Made by a program: the position numbers and the translations under genes. Of a stretch of 64,000 nucleotides of DNA, positions 12,769-22,319 are shown one piece after another (positions within the stretch are counted from its first letter, which is position 1; every line of letters begins with the position of its first letter). The notes beneath the pieces were generated by a model. That model did not search any database. It was not told the DNA's origin and worked only from the letters and a program-made list of their open reading frames with translations. The stretch is from Nannobrachium achirus (Eukaryota > Chordata > Actinopteri > Myctophiformes > Myctophidae): NCBI GenBank assembly GCA_963921795.1, contig OY997645.1:34606082-34670081 (forward strand). The letters run 5' to 3'.

Positions 12769-12856
12769 AACTCAGAGAATGCACAAATGTAACCAAATGA
12801 GCCAAATGCACCCCTCTGAGTCCATCTGGTTACATCTGTGCACTCTCTGAGTTCAA
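12769..12856. repeat. Hairpin mini-element
   Basis: Arms AACTCAGAGAATGCACA and TGTGCACTCTCTGAGTT with inner pairs TGTAACCA/TGGTTACA form an 88-bp imperfect palindrome, probably a MITE. Only one copy was seen. Confidence 0.55.
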
Positions 12857-13747
12857 TAAAACGGTCATACTGTATAGTACAACACTCGCACACTGGAACG
12901 GAATAAAAGCACACGATATTCCATGCACACCTCATACACATTCATAGTACACCCACCACACATATGCATAATACAGTAGCCACATGCAGTATTGTAATGT
13001 ACGCCAAAGCAACTTAATTCACTCCTTTGTTTCATTTTGGCATTTTCTTTCTGAAGTACAGCATATTGAATGAAAGGAAACAAATGAAAAGAAAGACTGA
13101 ATATAGCCATGTCAGCATAACAGGATAAAAGCAGTAGGCAAAGAATGTTGGAGGCCATATTACTGGCCCTCACTTTATCCCTGTCTGAGTGGAATGGTGG
13201 GGGTCCATAATTACAGTATAGCCTCCAGACAAATGCCAAAACCTGAGCCCCACTCAGTGCTTATTGAAGGAGCCCTTCCTCAAGAGACAAAAGTCATAAA
13301 TACTGCCCTACAGGAAAATAACCTATGATATTATATATTATTTTCAGAGTGTTTCTCTTTTGTTGTGTATGTGGTCCTTTTCCCATTGTAAATGCAATAA
13401 ATATCTGCCAATTCTATTGCACTTTCACACTCCAACTAATGCAGCAGAAAGCAGAACCTTGAAGGCATTTTGTCCCCCTCATAGACACTCCCCAGACTAG
13501 TGATGGCTACCGCAGCAATATTACACAGAGTCATATTGCACATGCCTTATCTGGCCTCATAAATACTTCCATTCAAAGTAGCAATGCATTAAACATGGGG
13601 GAAAAAAATAGAGAGCCAATATCTTGTGTTTGTTTCCAAACCGAATCCATATGAAAGATTTAATATCCTTCTTGCAGATGGGGATACTGTACATAGTGGT
13701 CATCCATTAAATCTAAATGAATGTAGCACGATGATATATGTACTATA

Positions 13748-13797
13748 CCAGTAAGACTCCCTAATCGGGAGATAAGCGACCGTTGGTCGCTTATCTA
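13748..13797. mobile_element. Left end of a split family A repeat, with a perfect palindrome
   Basis: CCAGTAAGACTCCCTAATC is the family A end. It is followed by AGATAAGCGACC, GTT, GGTCGCTTATCT (13770-13796), a perfect 12-bp-arm palindrome. The family A core is missing; the matching right end lies at 16390-16495, with a Helitron-like element and tandem repeats between them. Confidence 0.6.
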
Positions 13798-15825
13798 TCT
13801 ATAAATGCGAGAAGTCTCTGCGTGTGTGTTTGTAATCCGCGTATCTCGAGAACCGTTCGTCCCACCGGCTTCAGATTCGGCACGCGCGTTCCCCGCCGCG
13901 GCACGGAGTGCAGTGCCGGGCCTCGACCCGACCCGACGCGCGGTTTTCCCAAACCGGCGCGAAACGTTCGGAATCTCCTTATGCGGGGTTGATTGTTGAC
14001 ATCAGGCTGTTTCTGAGGAAATCGGCGAAAGCTCTGACTCATTGTGACATCACTTCATAAAAGGCTCTGACATCACGTACGCCACATGAGTCAACAAAAA
14101 ATCTCTGTGAGTGTGTATGTATGTAGGTAATCCACGTATCTCGAGAACCGTTCGTCCCACGGGCACGCGCGTTCTCCATATGGGCATAAAATGAATGCCC
14201 CCATATGAGAACCGTTCGTCCCACGGGCACGCGCGTTCCGTCCCACGGGCACGCGCGTTCTCCATATATGGGCATAAAATGAATGCCCCCATATATGGGC
14301 ATAAAATGGATAAAGGGACACAGACAGACAGATTCAGAGATCTCCGAGAACCGTTCGTCCCACGGGCACGCGCGTTCCGTCCCACGGGCACGCGCGTTCT
14401 CCATATATGGGCATAAAATGAATGCCCCCATATATGGCCACGGCACGGAGTGCAGTGCCGGGTCTCGACCCGACCCGACGCGCGGTTTTCCCAAACCGGC
14501 GCGAAACGTTCGGAATCTCCTTATGCGGGGTTGATTGTTGACATCAGGCTGTTTCTGAGGAAATCGGCGAAAGCTCTGACTCATTGTGACATCACTTCAT
14601 AAAAGGCTCTGACATCACGTACGCCACATGAGTCAACAAAAAATCTCTGTGAGTGTGTATGTATGTAGGTAATCCACGTATCTCGAGAACCGTTCGTCCC
14701 ACGGGCACGCGCGTTCTCCATATGGGCATAAAATGAATGCCCCCATATGAGAACCGTTCGTCCCACGGGCACGCGCGTTCCGTCCCACGGGCACGCCATA
14801 TGGGCATAAAATGAATGCCCCCATATATGGGCATAAAATGGATAAAGGGACACAGACAGACAGATTCAGAGATCTCCGAGAACCGTTCGTCCCACGGGCA
14901 CGCGCGTTCCGTCCCACGGGCACGCGCGTTCTCCATATATGGGCATAAAATGAATGCCCCCATATATGGGCATAAAATGGATAAAGGGACACAGACAGAC
15001 AGATTCAGAGATCTCCATATATGGGCGTGAAATGGACGCAAATAGACAGATATCTCCATATATGGGCATATATGGGCAGACGTACGCCACATGAGTCAAC
15101 AAAAAATCTCTGTGAGTGTGTATGTATGTAGGTAATCCGCGTATCTCGAGAACCGTTCGTCCCACGGGCACGCGCGTTCTCCATATATGGGCATAAAATG
15201 AATGCCCCCATATGAGAACCGTTCGTCCCACGGGCACGCGCGTTCTCCATATATGGGCATAAAATGAATGCCCCCATATATGGGCATAAAATGGATAAAG
15301 GGACACAGACAGACAGATTCAGAGATCTCATACGGCATAAAGGGACACAGACAGACACACAGACAGACGGATACAGAGATCTCCATAAATGGGCATAAAA
15401 TGGACGCAAATGGCATATATGGGCATAAAATTTACGCAGAATCACAAAGATCTCCATATACGGGCATAAAGGGACACAGACAGACAGATTCAGAGATCTC
15501 CATATATGGGCGTGAAATGGACGCAAATAGACAGATATCTCCATATATGGGCATATATGGGCATAAAATGGACCCAGAACTATATCTGCAGTGATCTCCA
15601 TATATGGACATAAAATGGACGCTGACAGACAGACAGATAACAGATATCTCCATATATGGGCATAAATGGACACAGGCAAACAGATGGTCAAAACGGGTCC
15701 TATGACAACAGGTATAATGGGGTTTGCATTAAAGGGCGGGGCATTCATTCCCTATTTACGTTGTTCCGAGTTGGCCAGGTCGCCGACTAGACGCTGGGCC
15801 GCCCGAAGGGCGGCCCAGCTTCTAG
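13798..15825 (+). mobile_element. Helitron-like non-autonomous element, family C, copy 1
   Basis: Begins after A with TCTATAAATGCGAGAAG and ends in a strong hairpin (arms GCTGGGCCGCCC and GGGCGGCCCAGC, loop GAA, flanked by GACTAGA/TCTAGTC) finishing CTAG before a T. A 5' TC, a hairpin near the 3' end, CTRR (CTAG) and an A/T insertion site are the classic Helitron marks. It shares both ends with 44791-46595. The interior is built of repeats: TCTCGAGAACCGTTCGTCCC modules, a 541-bp tandem duplication and 16 exact CCATATATGG sites by my count. No Rep/helicase was seen, so it is non-autonomous. Confidence 0.75.
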
Positions 15826-15879
15826 TCTCCACAAATATCACAACCTCCACCTCTCACGTCATACGGGTAGCCATAGTTA

Positions 15880-16389
15880 CACCTGGAATGTTGAATCTCC
15901 ATATATGGAGATAACCTACGCATCACAAAAGTCTGACCTCACCAGCCCATACTTGGGCATGGACGACTTATATCTCCATATACGGAGATGGCCATATATG
16001 GAGATACGATGACATCACAGAGTCCACAGCTGATGATGTGGCGTGATGTCATACAATACACAAACAAGCCCTATATAAAGGGGCAATTCTCACCAGGGAA
16101 GAGAGCATTGCCTGGAATGTTGAATCTCCATATATGGAGATAACCTACGCATCACACAAAGTCTGACCTCACCAGCCCATACTTGGGCATGGACGACTTA
16201 TATCTCCATATACGGAGATGGCCATATATGGAGATACGATGACATCACAGAGTCCACAGCTGATGATGTGGCGTGATGTCATACAATAAACAAACAAGCC
16301 CTATATACTGATGCGATACGATGACATCACAGAGTCCACAGCTGATGATGTGGCGTGATGTCATACAATAAACAAACAAGCCCTATATA
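15880..16389. repeat. Tandem duplication (about 228 bp) with CCATATATGG palindromes
   Basis: The block starting CCTGGAATGTTGAATCTCC at about 15882 recurs at about 16110, and a partial third unit (GATACGATGACATCACAG) starts near 16314. Each unit contains ATCTCCATATATGGAGAT, a perfect 18-bp palindrome, plus TGATGTCAT/TGACATCAC words. The block lies just outside the CTAG end of the Helitron-like element. Confidence 0.8.
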
Positions 16390-16495
16390 CTGATGCGGAG
16401 ATATGAGCAGGGCAAAGGTGTGACGTGTGACGTGTGACCGACCGACGGACGGCCGGTGGAGGTTTTCATAGTAAACTGCTCCCTGACGGTCGCAA
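16390..16495. mobile_element. Right end of the split family A repeat
   Basis: GGAGATATGAGCAGGGCAAA, then a short GACGGACGG tract, GGTGGAGGTTTTCATAG and an end at GACGGTCGCAA match the right third of the full copies at 18399 and 57932. Its left end is at 13748. Confidence 0.6.
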
Positions 16496-16499
16496 TGAG

Positions 16500-18250
16500 G
16501 TTCAAGTAGTGACAGGCCGTGTGTCTGTGGGTCTACTGTGGACACGCAAATGATGCCTATATGGTCTGGAAAGTTATATATAATATTGCTGAGGTTCAAG
16601 TTTGGCAAAGGAGGAAGGCAGGGGATGGTGATCATATTTATTTTTAGAGAGCTATTCTTCCACCTGTGAAGGCTGGGTGGGATTGCGTTTGACTATGCGT
16701 GGGTGAAGGTGCCAGCATACTCAGGTATATCAACTGCACAGCCATAATCCCTCTCAGACTTGCTGGAGAGCTACTGTAGTTGCCATGCTGCTCCATACAA
16801 ATGCACTGGATTACCTAGAGTTCCTGGCAACGACAAACAGATGTCACAGAACACCACATTGTCAATTTCTCAAGACAGGTGGGAATTGCTCTCCAATCTG
16901 TAGCAAATCAGGGGTAACAAGTGAATTATACTGAGACAAGCCTACGGGGGAAAAGCCTTTGTCTTTTTATACTGTCACGCTCAGTGGAGGGGTGAAAGTC
17001 ATGTTATCATTAAATACCCTGAACAGACAAGTGGCAACAGTGATTTCACTCTTCACGTGTTTTAATTGATACCATCCATCAATTTCAGCTCTTAAATCAG
17101 GGTCCTGATTTGATACAGTATCACACAGCCTGTGAGGTTTTCACCAGTATTGTTATCTCAGGCTTAGTCTAGTCCTGCGGCAGGCCTTTGGCTCCAAATG
17201 GGTAGTGGCCTGGCCTGTTAGTCACAGCTCTGAATCAGACCACCCGATCTACTATGCATCCCTCCTGATCAGAATCGAGACCCTATTGGCCATGGGGATA
17301 AGAAGAATGAGCAGACCCTCGATCAAACACTTGCATACACACTGACACCACCAGCTGCTCTACCAAAAGTAGAGCTATGTGAACTGATCTGTGTGTGCCG
17401 CTCATGTGGCAGTGGAGAGATGGGTTAGTCCATCTTACCTTAAGATTGACATAATGGTCAGAGATCTAAAAACCAAGGCTTTCTGCCTGGTAGTGTCAGG
17501 AGTTCACCAAAAGGTGACCGTTTTTATGTAGCTCGTGATTATGAGAAAGTGTGCAACATGACAATGCTTCGATGAGACACTGCTCGACTCAGCCAGAAAA
17601 TGAAAAGGAATAGAAAAAACAAAAGAGAAACCGACTCTGTTAATCATTTACAGAGAGTTGGCTTTTGAGCGGCCACATCATTTCTACACTGATAACAATA
17701 TCAACAACTCACCAGAATCTCATGAGCCCTTTGCAATCTGTGACGGCGAGTGCTGGCCAAGAACGGCAGGAGACATTTGTTCTCTCTCCCCTCTTTTTCT
17801 CCTTCCCTTGTTTTCATTTGGCTTGGCATGCCATGAAGGAATGGCTAATTAAACAATCAAGCCCATGGAGGAGTCACAATCCCCATCTGTCCTATTGACT
17901 TTGTCACAGCACTCATCCTCAACCCCAGTGTAACGTCTCTTGTCTGATGCCAGTCTAAAGAGAATGGCACTTGTTATGACCACCCCCCCACCCCACCCCA
18001 TCCCATCCCATCTCGCTCTCTCCTCTGTGAGTAGAAAGTGTCAGCATCAAAGCAGCAGGAACAAAAGAGAGCTCTGAGGGACCAGACCAAAGCACTGACC
18101 ATGGATTTGAGCTGTGTGGAAATAGTTTGGAATTTGTGTAGTTCAATTGTGTCTCTAAAGATGGACAATATCAAAATCATAGTTAATTGCGGATCGTTTT
18201 TAAGCCCCATTTTTACTTCTGTGTACCACCAATGTTTGTTGTGAAGTTGT
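16500..18250. other. No gene seen; 17640-17900 looks like unique sequence
   Basis: No repeats recognised. The 17.64-17.90 kb segment has balanced composition and low simple-repeat content and could be a conserved noncoding element; this is untested. Confidence 0.3.
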
Positions 18251-18253
18251 GAG

Positions 18254-18398
18254 AGAATACATCTGCTCCACAGTACCTGCCTCGCTGGACCCGTGGCAGT
18301 TTGCATACCGTCAAAACAGATTCACCGAAAATGCAATTGCCTTGGCTCTTTCAAGCTGAAGGATGTTGTTCGTGGACTACAGCTCAGCTTTCAACACC
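18254..18398 (+). pseudogene. LINE reverse-transcriptase fragment, 5' part, interrupted
   Basis: Frames give LDPWQFAYRQNRFTENAI and, after a frameshift, MLFVDYSSAFNT: the L-x-P-x-Q-F-A-Y-R and F-x-D-Y-S-S-A-F-N-T blocks of CR1/L2/Rex-type reverse transcriptases. The ORF is broken exactly after the AFNT codons by the family A repeat (18399-18810) and continues on its far side. Confidence 0.7.
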
Positions 18399-18739
18399 AG
18401 TAAGACTCCCTAATCAGGAGATAAGCGACCGTCAGGTCGTATACACAAACTTTAGAGGGCAATCGTAGCCAATCAGGAGGGAATATGGAAAATGGGACTG
18501 ATCCATGTTGATGAGATGACGTTCGAGATACTGTGTACCGCTTTGCGTGATTTTAGGGCAAAATCTGTAGGAGCAGTGTCCAAAAATGTGTTTTGCAAGA
18601 ATCGGCCTCATGGTGGCGCTAGAAGAGGGCCATTTGAGAAATGAGGGGTGGAGGTTGTGGTTTGGCAGCCAAGGAGTGTGTGTGTGCAAAGTCCGGGCAA
18701 CGGTGGCAGAGATATGAGAAGGGCAAAAGTGTGACGTGT

Positions 18740-18778
<39 letters not shown>

Positions 18779-18810
18779 GGTGGAGGTTTTGATAGTAACC
18801 TGTCGCAACC
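18399..18810. mobile_element. GCGACC-ended short repeat, family A, copy 2, inserted in a LINE
   Basis: Runs from AGTAAGACTCCCTAATC to a right end of TGTCGCAACC. It contains CTGTGTACCGCTTTGCGTG, ATCGGCCTCATGGTGGCGC and a short (ACAG)n at 18741-18778. Rejoining its flanks restores the LINE frame AFN-TIFP with no duplicated target, apart from a 2-3 nt ambiguity. Lack of a target duplication and a hairpin next to the CTTACTGG end (minus strand) point to a Helitron-like mechanism. Confidence 0.8.
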
Positions 18811-18940
18811 ATATTCCCAGCAAGTCTTGACACAAAGTTCAGAGACATAGAGCTACATACCAAGCATGTGCGACTGGATACTAGACCTCCTGTTGAGCCG
18901 CCACCAGGTGGTGAGAGTGACCCTCAGAATTAACTACATT
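18811..18940 (+). pseudogene. LINE reverse-transcriptase fragment, 3' part
   Basis: Continues the interrupted ORF: IFPASLDTKFRDIELHT, then after a 1-bp shift SMCDWILDLLLSRHQVVRV. This corresponds to the I-W-I-x-x-F-L-x-x-R-x-Q-x-V block of the same polymerase. It is dead, with frameshifts on both sides. Confidence 0.7.
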
Positions 18941-18944
18941 GTCA

Positions 18945-19445
18945 CATCACAGGTTTACAGGTGTAAAACAGTGGGTGAAATTCCTTTTTATGTGCGAGAT
19001 AGTTTTTTGTTATTTCCATAAAAGAAAGGGAAGAAGAAGGGGGCCAAGGAAGAGATGGGTAGAAAAACAAACAAATTATCTACATATTTACACATAGTAA
19101 AGTGCCTGAGGTAGGACATAGAGGTTGCGTGACCTCTATGTCCTAGCAGATACTGTACATGATATGCTATAGAGTCAGACCTTAGTTAAGTTGCGCAAAA
19201 TATATAAAAAATAAAATAAAAAATCATCCCTTTGAAGTAATTTCTCTATGGAGAATAACATTGGGTCATCTTAAAATCGTCTCATAAGAATTGTGGTCCA
19301 AAAACTCTCTCTGTAATATTGTTAGAGGTTTGGGTTGTGTAGTTACCTTGCCATGATATAACTCCAAAGGTGGGCCAGACATCTAAAATAATTTATCCAT
19401 AGACTAGAAATTGATCAATACTGGTATGTGCTTTGTTGACTTACA
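18945..19445. other. No recognisable feature
   Basis: AT-rich. A short inverted pair, GAGGTTGCGTGACCTC, is at about 19121-19136; nothing further was seen. Confidence 0.4.
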
Positions 19446-19451
19446 ATGTAA

Positions 19452-19692
19452 TAATGAATTGAATTTCTATAGCGCTTAAGTACTCAACGCGCTTTACAAT
19501 GTTCATTCATTCATTCACATTGGGAAGTGAAGCGGTGAACTGTCGACGCCAGCGTCCTCACTTCCCACATTCACACACCAATGGTGGCAAGCTAACACCG
19601 ACGACTCATTGGGGAAAATGTGGGGTTCAGTGTTCTTGCCCAAGGACACTTCGACAAGTGGACAGGAGGAGCTGGGCTTCGAACCACAGACC
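19452..19692. repeat. Common teleost dispersed repeat (TATAGCGCTT ... CTTGCCCAAGGACACTTCGAC)
   Basis: The string of TTTCTATAGCGCTTAAG, CACCAATGGTGGCAAGCTA, TCTTGCCCAAGGACACTTCG and GGGCTTCGAACC is familiar from many fish genomes. On the minus strand GGTTCGAAGCCC resembles a pol III B box, suggesting a SINE. A shorter relative (CGCTCTTCTATG, CGCTTTACATA) is near 20410. The family name is not certain. Confidence 0.55.
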
Positions 19693-19699
19693 TACGGAT

Positions 19700-22250
19700 A
19701 ATTGGATGGGATTTGGTTACATTTGTACAGATAAATTAACACAGATTTCATAGTATTGAAGGGCCAGTTGAGGGTCAGTTAAGCAAAACCCAATATTATG
19801 CTGTTGTTACAAATGAGTTGTTTTTAAATGTGCAAATAAACAAAAGAAAAAGGAGCCTCCACTCTGCAAAAGTTTGTTTGTCTGTGGATAAAAATTTACC
19901 CACGAGAATCGGGATCCCGGCATAAGGCAAGCACAATTGATGTTTACCCTTGTTTTGTTTCGCTTCATGTCATATAGTTTTTTGTTTGTTTTTTAAGAAG
20001 AGCGTGTTTTACTGGTCGCAAGGTCAAGGTGTTTAAGGGTGCAGTATATACTTCAGTGTAGACCCATCCTTACAGCAGCATTGATTGAATGTTTGCTGAC
20101 CTGCTGACATAACGTAAGAGTGAGGCTTTCAGGCTCTGAGGCTCTGAATGTGAGTATCAACACATTGATTGTTTAAGAGAGTTTCATTATGAAATATCTT
20201 CCGCCAGAAGCAGGACAGCGCTGGCTGCAGCAAAACTATCACTGCTATTTCCCAACCAAAGAACTTGTACAGAGCCCGGTGCTATCTTACACACAGAGGG
20301 AAGAGTTGACTGACTGATGGTGTTTTAGCCTGCTACGGAACCTAACCCGCCCCGTCCGCCCCGTAGAACAAAAAGATAATAATCATCACCACAATAGCTC
20401 GTCTTCATATACGCTCTTCTATGTACCCAAAGTCGCTTACTCGCTTTACATAAATGTATACAGTAGCACAATATTGTCATGGGCTAAATAAACAAGCATG
20501 TTGTTCAAATTGAGGTTCCTTATTGTTTTTTGACAGCAAAAATACAGGAAAATGTTCATTACCTCTAAAATAGGATCGTCGGGGCATGAATGGCGTTCTC
20601 ATCACTGTAAAGAGCCCATGCGTAAAGTGAAACGGCAGTGAGCCTCGATGGACAGCTAGTCTAGCCCAATATGTTGAAGTAGATCCCATCTAAGTTTCTG
20701 TTTTATGTAGACATTGTCTTTTTTAATAAGACAGACAATATTAAATCCTGTTGGTTATTGATTAATCACCAGATTCGAGAGATGGGGGCGACTCAAGGTG
20801 AGTGTGGTTCATTCAGTCAAAATCCGTCTCACTTGAAATCCTGATCGGGGACACATGTTGAGAATTGTTTGAGCTCTGCTCTACTCCCTGTGTAGTGTGC
20901 GAGGGGCAATACAGACATGTGGTTTGCGGCCCCAACAGGAGCGGAGTGGAGGACGGTCCTCGCTCCAAGGAGCGGAGTAAAAACCTCGCTCCAATTGGTG
21001 ATGACCCGCCCGCCCGCCAATTGAGGCTGAAATCTTGACCGACGGCGGGTCGGCGGATTCCATGGGTAACGGGTCGGCCAGCGCATCACTACTGCCTACA
21101 CTTGTTTCTCCTCGGCAGAAATGTGATTGCATCTCCTCCAACTTGCTAAGTACAACAACAAACTCTAATCGAATTTATATTAGAATTATATTATCTTTAT
21201 AATTAATTATAACATATTATATTTATATAATTACTACTTCGTGACCAGATAACACACGATTTAACAAGAATAATTAAAGGGGAAACACCCCGACTGAACT
21301 CCGGCCTGCATTCTACGACCTGCGCTATAGATCATCTATAGGACCCATTATGTCACATTCATTAAATGGTATTTGAAGAAACGAAATAAATTGCAACCAA
21401 AGATAATTGTATCAGGCTCATGTGAACATTCTGACTGAATTTATTTTGATATGCAATCCTCCTGCAGTAAACATACTGTACCAAAGGGGTTATTCATGCA
21501 GCTACATTTGAGAGCCGTCTTCTCGTCTCCAGCTGTGATCTACCCATTTATATAATTTATACACATGTGTACAGCAGTCATCACTGTTAGGGCCACAGGT
21601 TGACCAAACTCAACAAAAGCCCTGTCATTCATGTGTTGTGCTAAGAACGCCCCACGCAACTTCCAACATCTCCCTGTCAGCCATGATGGCCTCGCCCTGC
21701 CCCCACCCCGAGCAGTGGTAGCACGTATGCACACACACATACCAGCTCTGGTCGTCATTGAGACGGGTGGGGTTGGGGGGCTCAGTCGTACCACTCAGGA
21801 TGGATGTTCCCCATCACGCAGCTCAATCAGCCGCCCAATGATTCATTTCACAGACACTTGGGTAATTATAGGAGTCTGCACTTCACCTCTGGGATGAAAC
21901 TGCATGAGTGGAGCGGGGGGGGTGTTGTGGTTGTGGTGGAGGGGGCGGAGGGGGGGCACAAGGAGCAGAAACAGAGTGAGAAAGAAGTGAGTGAGTGAAA
22001 AGTGAGAAACAGGAGTGAGAAGGGAGAAGATGGAGTGTGAGTGGTATATTAGTGAGATTCATTTAACCGGTGTCAACGGGTCTTGTTCTGGCGGGGAACA
22101 AACAGCATTATCGGGTGACTCTGGAAGGAAGCAAAGACATTGGTGGCATATCGTCACTGTCGGGCAGAAACCTCATATCTCCTAGTTTCAAATTTCCACG
22201 TTTTTTCGAGAAGTAAAGCCCTGCCTCATCATATAAGACTGTTGCACAAA
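19700..22250. other. No gene seen; includes a GC-rich patch at 20830-21120
   Basis: The 20.83-21.12 kb patch repeats GGAGCGGAGT/CTCGCTCC words (AGCGGAGTGGAGGACGGTCC and ACCTCGCTCC) and looks like part of a DNA-transposon remnant, without ends I can define. The 21.76-21.89 kb segment looks unique. Confidence 0.3.
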
Positions 22251-22256
22251 ACTAGT

Positions 22257-22315
22257 GAAAATAGCCGATCTACAAGCAACGTGAGGCGTTGTGTGCTTGT
22301 AGATCGGCTATTTTC
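22257..22315. repeat. Palindrome family H, copy 1
   Basis: Arms GAAAATAGCCGATCTACAAG and CTTGTAGATCGGCTATTTTC, 20 bp each and perfectly complementary, with a 19-nt centre. It belongs to a dispersed family of about 60-bp hairpins seen at least six more times in this window. Confidence 0.85.
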
Positions 22316-22319
22316 CCTA

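Noticed and set aside
15005..15748. Open frame of 247 codons on the minus strand (also 45725-46461, about 235 codons in two frames)
   Set aside because: Translation is just the tandem modules (FMPIYGD, YAHIWRSL, ENARARGT) of the Helitron-like elements; several frames stay open together because the repeat units lack stops. No domain, no start context.
15785..15825. Rho-independent terminator
   Set aside because: The GC hairpin is not followed by a T-run and the window is eukaryotic; its position at a CTAG end fits a Helitron-like terminus.
20829..21141. Overlapping minus-strand open frames in a GC-rich patch
   Set aside because: Two frames are open at once because of GC content; the DNA shows GGAGCGGAG repeat words, suggesting a transposon remnant rather than a gene.
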